In this document: piece after piece, positions 26,307-34,590 of the stretch
How positions within the stretch are numbered: the stretch's first letter is position 1
Layout of the letters: each line of letters opens with the position of its first letter
From: an uncultured Eubacteriales bacterium
GTDB lineage: Bacteria; Bacillota; Clostridia; Oscillospirales; Acutalibacteraceae
Reading direction: 5' to 3'
NCBI GenBank assembly: GCA_934486635.1
Contig: CAKSPZ010000002.1
Span: forward strand, 310,001 to 374,000
Length of the DNA: 64,000 nt
The notes under the pieces: model-generated
The model's input: the letters and a program-made list of their open reading frames with translations, nothing else
What the model was told of the DNA's origin: nothing
Database searches by the model: none
Position numbers and translations under genes: made by a program

Positions 26307-26708
26307 TTATCTCTTTGAGAATTGAGGAGCTCTACGAGCAGCTTTAAGACCGTATTTTTTACGTTCTTTCATTCTTGGGTCACGAGTTAAGAATCCTGCT
26401 TTCTTTAGAGCTGGACGAAGATTTTCAGAATCATATTGAAGAAGAGCTCTTGAAATACCGTGACGAATAGCGCCAGCTTGACCTGTAACTCCACCGCCAG
26501 AAACTCTGCAAATTATATCGAATTTACCATCGGTTTCAGTTAAAACAAGTGGTTGACGAACGATTAATTTAAGAGTTTCAAGACCAAAGTAATCATCAAT
26601 AGGTCTGTCGTTGATTATAATTTTACCGGTTCCTTTGTAAACACGAACTCTAGCAACAGAACTTTTTCTTCTACCGGTACCGTAAAAATAAGATGCTTTA
26701 TTGTACAT
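26307..26708 (-). CDS. rpsI: 30S ribosomal protein S9
   Basis: 133 residues. It begins MYNKASYFYGTGRRKSSVARV and ends KKYGLKAARRAPQFSKR, the basic tail that reaches the ribosomal P site. VSGGGVTGQAGAIRHGISRA is highly conserved. It follows rplM after 18 bases. Confidence 0.98.
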   Translation of the reverse strand: MYNKASYFYGTGRRKSSVARVRVYKGTGKIIINDRPIDDYFGLETLKLIVRQPLVLTETDGKFDIICRVSGGGVTGQAGAIRHGISRALLQYDSENLRPALKKAGFLTRDPRMKERKKYGLKAARRAPQFSKR

Positions 26709-26726
26709 TATAATGTAACTCCTTTC

Positions 26727-27155
26727 TTATATATTAAAAGTTTCAGGATTTTGAGCAGTGTGGTTATGTTCAGCACCAGCAAAAACACGAAGTCTAGTTA
26801 AAGCTTGTCTGCCAATTGTAGTGTCTGGAATCATACCTTTAACAGCTAAAGTCATAGCTAGTTCAGGTTTTTCAGACATCATTTTATCATAACGAGTTGA
26901 TTTTAAATGACCAACATATCCAGTATGATGATAATAGTGTTTTTGAGTTAATTTGTTACCAGTTAAAACAGCATCTTTGCAGTTTATAACAATAACATGA
27001 TCACCACAGTCAACGTGTGGAGCAAAAGTTGGTTTATGTTTACCGCGAAGTAAAATAGCAACTTGAGCAGCAACTCTACCAAGAGGTTTGCCAGCAGCGT
27101 CTATTACGTACCATTTGCGGGTAACTTCATGCTTCTTTGGCATAAAAGTAGACAT
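26727..27155 (-). CDS. rplM: 50S ribosomal protein L13
   Basis: 142 residues with WYVIDAAGKPLGRVAAQVA, LRGKHKPTFAPHVDCGDHV and MIPDTTIGRQALTRLRVFAG. AGGAGG lies seven bases before ATG 27155. First gene of the L13-S9 operon, driven by the promoter at 27200-27228 with a leader of about 40 bases. Confidence 0.98.
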   Translation of the reverse strand: MSTFMPKKHEVTRKWYVIDAAGKPLGRVAAQVAILLRGKHKPTFAPHVDCGDHVIVINCKDAVLTGNKLTQKHYYHHTGYVGHLKSTRYDKMMSEKPELAMTLAVKGMIPDTTIGRQALTRLRVFAGAEHNHTAQNPETFNI

Positions 27156-27199
27156 ATTTATTCCTCCTAAAAATTTATATTAATTTATTGTCAGTATAA

Positions 27200-27228
27200 A
27201 TTTTATCATTATATTAATAAGGTGTCAA
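27200..27228 (-). promoter_or_regulatory. rplM operon promoter
   Basis: Minus strand TTGACA (27223-27228), 17-base spacer, TAAAAT (27200-27205). Confidence 0.8.
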
Positions 27229-27433
27229 GTAATTTTTTTAAAATTTTAATTTAATAATATTAATGCTCTCGTTTTCTCTTGGTTTCTCGTTAATACTTTA
27301 AATATCTTGCATTAAATACATGAAAATTTATAAAAATAAATGTCTTTATATTTATTTTTATTTGATATATAATTAGATTAAACTTAATAAAATTTATATA
27401 AAACTGTTTTTGTTTATGGTTGCAGGGACGCCA

Positions 27434-27592
27434 GCAGGGCGGTCCCGGATATTGAATACTTTGGTGTTCAATATCCGGGACCAAATCAAAAAGTATATTT
27501 TATCAATAAAAAATACTTTTTGATTCAATCAGCAAAATCACATAAATAAAGTATATAGAACCCAATGATTGATTTTGCTGATTGAGCCCTGC
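27434..27592. repeat. Family II cloverleaf element upstream of fba
   Basis: Outer stem GCAGGGC (27434-27440) pairs with GCCCTGC (27586-27592). Arm 1 is a perfect 16-base stem starting GGTCCCGGATATTGAA (27441-27456/27467-27482). Arm 2 is AATCAAAAAGTAT (27484-27496) with 27513-27525, extended inward by more A-T pairs. Arm 3 is CAATCAGCAAAATCA (27526-27540/27570-27584), 15 perfect pairs. Arms abut with 0-1 free bases. It lies between divergent rplM and fba, 58 bases before the fba start. Confidence 0.88.
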
Positions 27593-27649
27593 GGTCTTTC
27601 TGCGGGCAATAGTATAAAAACAGTGACTAAAAACAGGAGCGTGACCGAT

Positions 27650-28585
27650 ATGCCACTAGTGAACACAAAAGAGATGTTAAAAAAAGCATATGAAGAGCAT
27701 TATGCAGTTGGAGCATTTAATGTAAACAATATGGAAATAGTACAGGGAATTACTAAAGCATGTAAAGAACTAAATTCTCCTGCGATATTACAAGTTTCTG
27801 CAGGAGCAAGAAAATATGCAAGTCATACATATTTGATGAAATTAGTAGAAGCAGCAGTAATAGAAACACCGGTTCCATTAGCATTACATTTAGATCATGG
27901 AGATAGTTTTGAATTATGTAAAAGTTGTATAGATGGAGGATTCACCTCAGTAATGATTGATGGTTCTCATTTAGACTATGAGGACAATATTGCACTTGCA
28001 AGAAAAGTAGTAGATTATGCAAAGCCAAGAGGTGTAACAGTAGAAGCAGAATTAGGACGTTTGGCAGGAATAGAAGATGACGTAAATGTATCTAAGGAAA
28101 ATGCATCATATACAGACCCGGCACAAGTAGAAGATTTTGTTGAAAGAACCGGAGTTGATTCTTTAGCAATCGCAATAGGAACCAGTCATGGCGCATATAA
28201 ATTTAAACCGGGCCAAAAACCAGAATTAAAATTCGATATATTAAAAGAAGTTGAAAGAAGATTACCTGGATTCCCCATAGTATTACATGGTGCATCATCA
28301 GTAATTCCTGAATTTGTTGATATGATAAATTCAAATGGAGGAAGTATGCCTGATGCTATAGGTATCCCTGAAGAAATGTTACGAGAAGCTGCAAAAATGG
28401 CCGTATGTAAAATAAATATAGATTCAGATTTAAGATTGGCTATGACAGGAACTATCAGAAAACATTTATCTGAAAACCCAAGTCATTTTGACCCAAGACA
28501 ATATTTATCACCAGCTAGAGAAGCAATATGTAATATGGTATCACATAAAATAAAAACAGTATTAGGAAGTGCAAATAAAGCATAA
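27650..28585 (+). CDS. fba: Class II fructose-bisphosphate aldolase
   Basis: Zinc-dependent glycolytic aldolase, 311 residues. LALHLDHGDSFE and SVMIDGSHL carry catalytic and metal residues, VEAELGRLAG, IGTSHGAYKF and VLHGASSV supply zinc ligands and the phosphate loop. The start is ATG 27650 (MPLVNTKEML) ten bases after AGGAG; the frame is open further upstream into the cloverleaf element but without a family match. It ends just before a Family I hairpin. Confidence 0.96.
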   Translation: MPLVNTKEMLKKAYEEHYAVGAFNVNNMEIVQGITKACKELNSPAILQVSAGARKYASHTYLMKLVEAAVIETPVPLALHLDHGDSFELCKSCIDGGFTSVMIDGSHLDYEDNIALARKVVDYAKPRGVTVEAELGRLAGIEDDVNVSKENASYTDPAQVEDFVERTGVDSLAIAIGTSHGAYKFKPGQKPELKFDILKEVERRLPGFPIVLHGASSVIPEFVDMINSNGGSMPDAIGIPEEMLREAAKMAVCKINIDSDLRLAMTGTIRKHLSENPSHFDPRQYLSPAREAICNMVSHKIKTVLGSANKA

Positions 28586-28590
28586 AAAAT

Positions 28591-28618
28591 ACACGCCGCA
28601 CTATATCGCGCGGCGTGT
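28591..28618 (+). terminator. fba terminator, Family I hairpin (reverse loop)
   Basis: ACACGCCGC (28591-28599) pairs with GCGGCGTGT (28610-28618), enclosing exactly ACTATATCGC, the reverse complement of GCGATATAGT. TTTTTTT begins a few bases on. It serves fba and also the convergent RHH gene. Confidence 0.85.
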
Positions 28619-28645
28619 TCATTTTTTTATTATTATAGTTTATAC

Positions 28646-28822
28646 TTACCTGTTAAAAGTTTTAAAATCAATCGGTCCATGTTTTTCTTCATATTTTTCA
28701 ATGGCATCTCGAATTAAAATTAGTATTTGACTGTTTACAGAACGACCTTCATAATCAGAAATAACATGTAATTTATCAAGAACTTTTTCATCTATACGAA
28801 TAGAAACACTTTTTATAGCCAC
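28646..28822 (-). CDS. Ribbon-helix-helix (Arc/CopG) DNA-binding protein
   Basis: 58 residues starting with GTG at 28822, after GGGGTGA. The sequence AIKSVSIRIDEKVLDKLHVI forms the beta strand and first helix of the RHH fold, and EGRSVNSQILILIRDAIEKY the second helix. Too short for usual ORF thresholds. It is divergent from the SLOG gene at 28939, and a perfect inverted repeat sits between them, so it may autoregulate and control that gene. Confidence 0.85.
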   Translation of the reverse strand: MAIKSVSIRIDEKVLDKLHVISDYEGRSVNSQILILIRDAIEKYEEKHGPIDFKTFNR

Positions 28823-28885
28823 GAAATCACCCCAAAAAGAATATATTATATATTTACAATATGTCTAAAAAGTGATAATATGTAT

Positions 28886-28912
28886 AATATAGATATAAAA
28901 CATATCTATATT
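28886..28912. promoter_or_regulatory. Inverted-repeat operator between RHH and SLOG genes
   Basis: AATATAGATAT (28886-28896) and ATATCTATATT (28902-28912) are exact complements with a five-base spacer. It overlaps TATAAT at 28883-28888, a likely -10 of the rightward gene. This layout suits repression by the neighbouring RHH protein (inference). Confidence 0.65.
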
Positions 28913-28938
28913 GATTTCATTAATAAGGAGGAAGTTTG

Positions 28939-29277
28939 ATGAAAGTCGCGATAGTTGGTTCAAGAAGTTTAGATGTGAACATAGATAGACATATCCCGAA
29001 AGAGACCTCTTTAATTATTAGTGGGGGAGCCAATGGAATCGATAAGTTAGCGGAAAAGTATGCTAAAGAAAATAATATTCCTACATTAATTATTGAACCG
29101 GAATATTCAAAGTATAGGAAAAATGCGCCTCTTGTTAGAAATAAAAAAATAGTTGAAAGTGCAGATTTAATTATTGCGTTTTGGGATGGTATTTCAAATG
29201 GAACAAAAGATGTTATTAATCAAGCTAATTTGTTGGGAAAACAAATAATTGTACATAATATAGTAAAAAGAAAATAG
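28939..29277 (+). CDS. SLOG/DUF2493 (YspA-like) nucleotide-binding protein
   Basis: 112 residues with a Rossmann-like SLOG fold: VAIVGSRSL at the N-terminus, IISGGANGIDKLAEKYA and RNKKIVESADLIIAFWDG. The family is related to DprA and lysine-decarboxylase-like proteins and is thought to bind nucleotides or nucleotide-derived signals. I choose ATG 28939 because AAGGAGGAAG lies at ideal spacing. It is divergent from an RHH regulator. Confidence 0.8.
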   Translation: MKVAIVGSRSLDVNIDRHIPKETSLIISGGANGIDKLAEKYAKENNIPTLIIEPEYSKYRKNAPLVRNKKIVESADLIIAFWDGISNGTKDVINQANLLGKQIIVHNIVKRK

Positions 29278-29310
29278 TATATTTATAGGAAATAATGTTT
29301 TGAGCGGGCA

Positions 29311-29404
29311 GGGGCCACGACGTTCCGCCGAAATTCCAGTTTGGAATCTCGGCGGAACAGCCTACGGAGTCGGTGAGCAACTTTTAAGTTGCTGTCGTGG
29401 CCCC
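29311..29404. repeat. Family II cloverleaf element (one weak arm), terminator-like
   Basis: Outer stem GGGGCCACGAC (29311-29321) pairs perfectly with 29394-29404 and is followed by GATTTTTTT. Arm 1 is GTTCCGCCGA (29322-29331) with 29349-29358, plus inner ATTCCA/TGGAAT across one A-C mismatch. Arm 2 (29359-29375) is degenerate. Arm 3 is AGCAACT/AGTTGCT (29376-29393). The outer stem plus U-run could terminate the SLOG gene transcript. Confidence 0.78.
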
Positions 29405-29551
29405 GATTTTTTTGATTTTTGGTATACTTAGGTGGATATTTGAAATGCTGATTATTTATGTTATAATTAATATAAATAAACATTTAATTTTAATAATTAA
29501 TAGTATATTGAAACAATCAAAAAAATAGATAGACAGGAGAATAAAATAAAC

Positions 29552-31723
29552 ATGGATTATACGGTAATTTTATCAGAACAATTTAAGTTACAGACATGGC
29601 AGATTGAAAATGTAATAAAGTTAATAGATGAAGGAAACACGATTCCATTTATAGCACGATACAGAAAAGAAGCACATGGTTCATTAGATGACCAAACGTT
29701 AAGAGAAATTAGTGAACGATTATCGTATTTAAGGGGATTAAATGAAAGAAGAGAAGAAGTAAAAGCACTTATAATTGGGTTAGATGCAATGACTGATGAA
29801 ATTAATGAATCATTAGATAAAGCTACAACATTAGCTGAAATTGACGATATATACAGGCCATATAGACCAAAAAGAAAAACCAGAGCATCAATTGCAAAAG
29901 AAAAAGGATTAGAACCATTAGCTGAAGTTATATATGCTCAATACTCAAATTCAGAAGAACCAATTGTCCTAGCGGAGAAATATATTAATGAGGAAAAAGA
30001 AATAAAAAGTGCACAAGAAGCGTTACAGGGAGCTATGGATATAATTGCAGAAAATATATCTGATGATGCGGGAATAAGGAAAAGGTTAAGAGTCGTAGCA
30101 ATGGCACAATCTATATTAAGTTCAAAGGCAACAGATGCAGAGAAGGATTCAGTATATAGGCAATATTATGATTTTAAAGAACCGGTATCGAAGATAGCAG
30201 GACATAGGGTATTAGCGGTAGATAGAGGCGAAAAAGAAGGATTCCTTAAAGTATCTATAGATTTTGATATAAACAGAGCTTTAAGTATAGTATATTCGAC
30301 GACGGTAAAAGAAGGGTCTTTATGTACTGAAACGGTAAAATTAGCCGCAGAAGATGCATATAACAGGTTAATATTTCCGTCAATTGAACGTGAAATAAGA
30401 AATGAATTAACACAAAAAGCGGATGAAACGGCTATAAAAGTATTTTCGCTCAATTTAAGACATTTACTTATGCAGCCACCAGTTAAAGGAAAAGTCGCTA
30501 TGGGACTTGACCCGGGATATAGAACGGGATGTAAAGTAGCAGTTGTTGATGAAACAGGAAAAGTACTTGATACTAATGTTATATATCCAACACATTCTCA
30601 AGTGAAAGTGGATGAAGCCAAAAAAATAATTACTATACTTATTAAAAAACATGGTGTAGAAATTATATCGATAGGGAATGGAACTGCATCAAAAGAAACA
30701 GAGATGTTTGTATCAGATTTAATACATGATGAAAATTTAGATGTATCTTATATGGTAGTGAGTGAAGCAGGTGCGTCAGTATATTCGGCATCTAAGTTGG
30801 CAGCACAAGAGTTTCCGGACTATGATGTAACATTAAGAAGTGCTGTTTCAATAGCAAGAAGATTACAAGATCCACTTGCTGAGTTGGTAAAAATAGATCC
30901 AAAAGCAATTGGAATCGGTCAATATCAACATGATATGCCGAAAAAACAATTAGATGAAGCTTTAGGTGGAGTAGTTGAAGATTGTGTAAATACAGTTGGA
31001 GTAGATTTAAATACAGCATCACCATCTTTATTGTCAAGAGTTTCTGGGTTGAGTGCGACTGTTTCTAAAAATATAGTTTTATATAGGGAAGAAAATGGTG
31101 CGTTTAAATCAAGAAGTGAACTTAAAAAGGTTTCAAAGTTAGGTCCAAAAGCATTTTTACAATGTGCTGGTTTTTTAAGAGTTGCAGAAAGTAAAAATGT
31201 ACTGGATAACACGGCAGTGCATCCTGAATCATATGATGCAGCTAAAAAGTTATTGGATTTGTGTGGGTACACGCTTAATGATATAAAATCAGGAAATATT
31301 AAAAATTTAACTTCAAAAATAGAGAGTATAGGCGAAAATGTAATTGCTGATAAAATTGGAATAGGTGTTCCGACTTTACAGGATATCGTTACAGAATTGT
31401 TAAGACCAGGTAGAGACCCAAGAGATGAATTAGTTCAACCAATGTTACGTAAAGATGTCTTGGATATTAAGGACTTAAAAGAAGGCATGGAGCTCGATGG
31501 AACTGTAAGGAATGTTATAGATTTCGGTGCTTTTGTCGATATTGGTGTTCATCAAGATGGATTAGTACATATTTCTCAGATGTGTGATAAGTATATAAAA
31601 CATCCGTCAGAGTTTCTTAAGGTTGGAGATATTGTTAAAGTTAGAGTATTATCTGTTGATGTTGATAAAAAAAGAATTTCTTTAACTATGAAATTAAATG
31701 ATAATACTGTGAGTGTATCGTAA
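29552..31723 (+). CDS. tex: RNA-binding transcription accessory protein Tex
   Basis: 723 residues. The N-terminal helical domain includes GNTIPFIARYRKEAHGSLDDQ, followed by a YqgF-like RNase H fold with MGLDPGYRTGCKVAVVD, helix-hairpin-helix motifs (VGVDLNTASPSLLSRVSGLS) and a C-terminal S1 domain (GMELDGTVRNVIDFGAFVDI). Family role: nucleic-acid binding and transcription fidelity. AGGAGA precedes ATG 29552. Confidence 0.95.
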   Translation: MDYTVILSEQFKLQTWQIENVIKLIDEGNTIPFIARYRKEAHGSLDDQTLREISERLSYLRGLNERREEVKALIIGLDAMTDEINESLDKATTLAEIDDIYRPYRPKRKTRASIAKEKGLEPLAEVIYAQYSNSEEPIVLAEKYINEEKEIKSAQEALQGAMDIIAENISDDAGIRKRLRVVAMAQSILSSKATDAEKDSVYRQYYDFKEPVSKIAGHRVLAVDRGEKEGFLKVSIDFDINRALSIVYSTTVKEGSLCTETVKLAAEDAYNRLIFPSIEREIRNELTQKADETAIKVFSLNLRHLLMQPPVKGKVAMGLDPGYRTGCKVAVVDETGKVLDTNVIYPTHSQVKVDEAKKIITILIKKHGVEIISIGNGTASKETEMFVSDLIHDENLDVSYMVVSEAGASVYSASKLAAQEFPDYDVTLRSAVSIARRLQDPLAELVKIDPKAIGIGQYQHDMPKKQLDEALGGVVEDCVNTVGVDLNTASPSLLSRVSGLSATVSKNIVLYREENGAFKSRSELKKVSKLGPKAFLQCAGFLRVAESKNVLDNTAVHPESYDAAKKLLDLCGYTLNDIKSGNIKNLTSKIESIGENVIADKIGIGVPTLQDIVTELLRPGRDPRDELVQPMLRKDVLDIKDLKEGMELDGTVRNVIDFGAFVDIGVHQDGLVHISQMCDKYIKHPSEFLKVGDIVKVRVLSVDVDKKRISLTMKLNDNTVSVS

Positions 31724-31753
31724 TTCTTAGGTTATTATAAAATTTAAAGGTAG

Positions 31754-31890
31754 GGGGGCGCCGCCGCAGGCGCAACGCAGTTGCGCCTGCGGCGAGTCTG
31801 GGTTTTACGACATATTTAATAATTTATGAATAAAAAACCGGACTCGCATATATTCATAGCAATTTTGCTATGAATATATGCGGCACCCCC
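31754..31890. repeat. Family II cloverleaf element, gap-free four-way junction
   Basis: Outer stem GGGGG-GCCGC (31754-31764) pairs with GCGGC-CCCCC (31880-31890) across one C-A mismatch. Arm 1 is CGCAGGCGCAAC/GTTGCGCCTGCG with a GCA triloop (31765-31791). Arm 2 is GCGAGTC.../...GACTCGC (31792-31847). Arm 3 is ATATATTCATAGC (31848-31860/31867-31879), 13 perfect pairs. All four helices abut with no unpaired junction base. It lies between tandem tex and ychF. Confidence 0.9.
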
Positions 31891-31932
31891 GACCCACTTT
31901 TAAAAGTTAAAATAAAAAAGAGAGGCAATAAA

Positions 31933-33027
31933 ATGAAATTAGGCATAGTTGGATTACCGAACGTTGGAAAAAGTACTTTATTTAATGCGATAACAAACGC
32001 AGGAGCACAATCTGCGAATTATCCATTTTGCACCATAGAACCAAATATAGGGATGGTTACCGTTCCGGATAAAAGGTTAGATAAGTTATCGGAAATGTAT
32101 CAACCGGAAAAATTTACACCAGCAACAATTGAATTCGTAGATATTGCAGGATTAGTAAAAGGAGCTTCAAAAGGAGAAGGTTTAGGTAATAAATTTTTAT
32201 CAAATATTCGTGAAGTTGATGCAATAGTACATGTAGTACGTTGTTTTGAAAATGATGATATAGTACATGTGGAAGGGTGTATTGATCCTGCACGAGATAT
32301 AGAAACAATTAATATAGAATTAATTTTATCTGATATTGAATTAATAGATAGACGAATAGATAAGACTAAAAAATTAATAAAAGCAGATAAAAAATATCAA
32401 CAAGAATTAGATTTTTTTGAAAAAGTAAAAGCAACATTAGAAAAAGGATTATCAGCGAGAAGTATTGAATGTACAGAAGATGAGTCTAAATTATTAGAAT
32501 CTGTAGCTTTGCTTACTAATAAACCAATTATATATGCTGCAAATGTAAGTGATATTGATTTTAAGTCTGGTATAGAAAATAATAAATATTTTAATGTAGT
32601 AAAAGAAATCGCAAAGGCTGAAAATGCAAAAGTATTACCAATAAGTGCTCAAATAGAATCAGAAATTTCAGAACTTGATATAGATGAAAAACAAATATTT
32701 TTAGCAGATATGGGTCTTAATGAGTCTGGACTCGATAGGTTAATACAGGCTTGTTATGATTTATTAGGATTGATTTCATTCATAACAGCCGGAAAACCGG
32801 AAGTCAGAGCTTGGACAATAAAAAAAGGTACAAAAGCACCAGCTGCAGCAGGAAAAATACATACGGATTTTGAAAGAGGTTTTATTAGAGCAGAAGTAGT
32901 ATCATATGATGATTTAATAAATTGTGGTTCTATGAGTATGGCAAAAGAAAAAGGTTTAGTTCGTTCTGAGGGAAAAGATTATATTATGAAAGATGGAGAT
33001 ATAGTATTATTTAGATTTAATGTATAA
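31933..33027 (+). CDS. ychF: Redox-regulated ATPase YchF (Obg family)
   Basis: 364 residues; binds ATP in preference to GTP. G1 GLPNVGKSTLFNA, G3 FVDIAGLVKGASKGEG, and the C-terminal TGS domain including GKIHTDFERGFIRAEV. The start is ATG 31933 (MKLGIVGLPN) with GAGAGG upstream; the longer frame begins inside the cloverleaf element's flank. Confidence 0.96.
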   Translation: MKLGIVGLPNVGKSTLFNAITNAGAQSANYPFCTIEPNIGMVTVPDKRLDKLSEMYQPEKFTPATIEFVDIAGLVKGASKGEGLGNKFLSNIREVDAIVHVVRCFENDDIVHVEGCIDPARDIETINIELILSDIELIDRRIDKTKKLIKADKKYQQELDFFEKVKATLEKGLSARSIECTEDESKLLESVALLTNKPIIYAANVSDIDFKSGIENNKYFNVVKEIAKAENAKVLPISAQIESEISELDIDEKQIFLADMGLNESGLDRLIQACYDLLGLISFITAGKPEVRAWTIKKGTKAPAAAGKIHTDFERGFIRAEVVSYDDLINCGSMSMAKEKGLVRSEGKDYIMKDGDIVLFRFNV

Positions 33028-33069
33028 AAAAGCTTAATGATACGGGGTTTTCCCACCCACCTCCCACTC

Positions 33070-33094
33070 GCAGACACACCAAAAGCGTGTCTGC
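33070..33094. repeat. Small hairpin after ychF
   Basis: GCAGACAC (33070-33077) pairs with GTGTCTGC (33087-33094). It lies before the stronger terminator. Confidence 0.55.
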
Positions 33095-33100
33095 ACAGTC

Positions 33101-33154
33101 AAAAAAAAGCAACCGGCTCTACAGATGAAAAAATGAGGGCCGGTTGCTTTTTTT
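33101..33154. terminator. Bidirectional terminator between ychF and XRE gene
   Basis: AGCAACCGGCTCT pairs with AGGGCCGGTTGCT, flanked by A8 on the left and T7 on the right. It serves two convergent genes. Confidence 0.88.
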
Positions 33155-33166
33155 GAAATGTTTTTA

Positions 33167-33388
33167 CTATTTATTTGTTCTGGAATAAGGAGCAGGATTA
33201 TCAGTTAATCCTGCAAGATAATCCATACTAGTATCTAAAGCTAAAGCAATTCTTTTACATTGCTCAAAAGTAAAATATCTAATACCGTTTTCTAGCTTAG
33301 AATAATCACTTTGATCAATACCTGTAAGATGTTGCATTTTAATCTGAGTATATCCTTTTTTTATACGTAGTTCTTTAAGTCTATTCAT
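33167..33388 (-). CDS. XRE-family HTH regulator (a)
   Basis: 73 residues, essentially one Cro/C1 HTH domain: LKELRIKKGYTQIKMQHLTG, IDQSDYSKLENGIRYFTFEQ, ALALDTSMDYLAGLTD. It is divergent from a small Cys-rich gene 65 bases away, and an imperfect inverted repeat lies between them. The same pairing recurs at 40803-41261. Confidence 0.85.
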   Translation of the reverse strand: MNRLKELRIKKGYTQIKMQHLTGIDQSDYSKLENGIRYFTFEQCKRIALALDTSMDYLAGLTDNPAPYSRTNK

Positions 33389-33414
33389 TTATTTACACCA
33401 CCAACAATATTATG

Positions 33415-33437
33415 GGTTAATTGACCTAAAATTAATC
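33415..33437. promoter_or_regulatory. Imperfect inverted repeat between XRE (a) and Cys-rich gene
   Basis: GGTTAATT (33415-33422) pairs with AATTAATC (33430-33437), with one G-T, spacer seven bases. A candidate operator for the adjacent XRE protein (inference). Confidence 0.4.
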
Positions 33438-33452
33438 ATAGGAGTGATTAGT

Positions 33453-33632
33453 TTGAAGAATATAAAATGTGAAAATTATTTTTGTATTTATTTTTATCAT
33501 GGAATATGCAGATTAGATAAAATAACGCTATCAATCAATGGAAGTTGTAATTCTTGTATTTATGTAGATATAAGTGAGTCATATTTAACGGAAAAAAGAG
33601 ATAAATTACTTAAGGTCTATGATGAGTGTTAA
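33453..33632 (+). CDS. Small Cys-rich conserved protein
   Basis: About 59 residues from TTG 33453 (KNIKCENYFCIYFYHGICRL), chosen because AGGAGTG lies six bases before it; the alternative GTG at 33444 overlaps that site. Five to six Cys in the pattern CxxxxC...C...CxxC suggest a metal-binding knuckle. The layout resembles short Clostridial proteins of unknown function. Divergent from an XRE regulator. Confidence 0.65.
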   Translation: MKNIKCENYFCIYFYHGICRLDKITLSINGSCNSCIYVDISESYLTEKRDKLLKVYDEC

Positions 33633-33653
33633 TAGTAAAATAAAGCAAGACAA

Positions 33654-33691
33654 TATAAATGCACCGCGCGGTATAGTGCGGTGCATTTATA
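33654..33691. terminator. Family I hairpin with GCGGTATAGT loop
   Basis: TATAAATGCACCGC (33654-33667) pairs perfectly with GCGGTGCATTTATA (33678-33691), enclosing GCGGTATAGT. It lies between the Cys-rich gene and the convergent ogg gene. Confidence 0.82.
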
Positions 33692-33750
33692 ATATTAAAA
33701 ATAATTTAGCACACGATTATAGTATGTATTATAAAACTAAGTATAAAAAT

Positions 33751-34590
33751 TTAATTAACTAAATCTGGATTCATACGTGTATAATGAAAAATATATTGTT
33801 GAGCTATACCTGCATATTCGCCAAAATAACTAATGGATTTATCTGGGAAAAAGGTTTTTAAAGCACGAGACATCCAAACGTCTATAGGAAAAGCATCGAG
33901 GCGATGTAATCCGTAAAGTAAGGTACATTCAGCTACTTTAGGGCCAACACCTTTAATTTTCATAAGTTCTTTTCTAGCCAAATCAATAGGAAGTTCTTTT
34001 ATTTTTTTAAAGTTAATTTCACCAGAAGATACTTTTTTAGCAGCATCAATAATATAATTATCTCGAAAACCACATTTTAAAGGTGCAAGCTCATTTTTGG
34101 ATAATGTTGAAATGACTTGATAAGAAGGAAATGAAAAAAAACCAGGCTGAATTTCATTTCCAAAACAATTACATAGTCGTTCAACAATACCTTTTATTCT
34201 AGGAATATTGTTGTTTTGAGAAATAATAAAAGAGCATAAAGCTTCCCAGGGATCTTGTTTTAAAATTCTAATTCCGGGAGCATAAGTAGATGCAATTTTT
34301 AAGGTAGGATGAATTTTAGAAATAGTGTCTTTAATTTTATTATAATCAGTGTTTAAATCAAAATAATTATGCCAAATATTATTATAATCGGTGATTGATG
34401 AGTTTTCAAAAACAATAGTATTATTATGTGAATAAATATTCAAAGCTTTTCCGAAAGCAATACCTGTAAAATAATTATCAGATATTTTATTCCAACGAAA
34501 ACATTGACCACAATTAAATGTTTCATCAAGATTAAAGTTGGAAATGTCCTCAATTATAATATTATTTTTTACTTGAGATATATTTTTCAT
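33751..34590 (-). CDS. ogg: 8-oxoguanine DNA glycosylase/AP lyase (OGG1 family)
   Basis: 279 residues. Removes 8-oxoguanine from DNA. N-terminal FNCGQCFRW is typical of OGG1-like proteins. The helix-hairpin-helix MKIKGVGPKVAECTLLYGL carries the catalytic Lys, followed by the catalytic Asp in FPIDVWMSRALKTFF. AAGGAG precedes ATG 34590. Fits with the other oxidative-damage proteins of the window (rubrerythrin, rubredoxin, nudF). Confidence 0.92.
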   Translation of the reverse strand: MKNISQVKNNIIIEDISNFNLDETFNCGQCFRWNKISDNYFTGIAFGKALNIYSHNNTIVFENSSITDYNNIWHNYFDLNTDYNKIKDTISKIHPTLKIASTYAPGIRILKQDPWEALCSFIISQNNNIPRIKGIVERLCNCFGNEIQPGFFSFPSYQVISTLSKNELAPLKCGFRDNYIIDAAKKVSSGEINFKKIKELPIDLARKELMKIKGVGPKVAECTLLYGLHRLDAFPIDVWMSRALKTFFPDKSISYFGEYAGIAQQYIFHYTRMNPDLVN

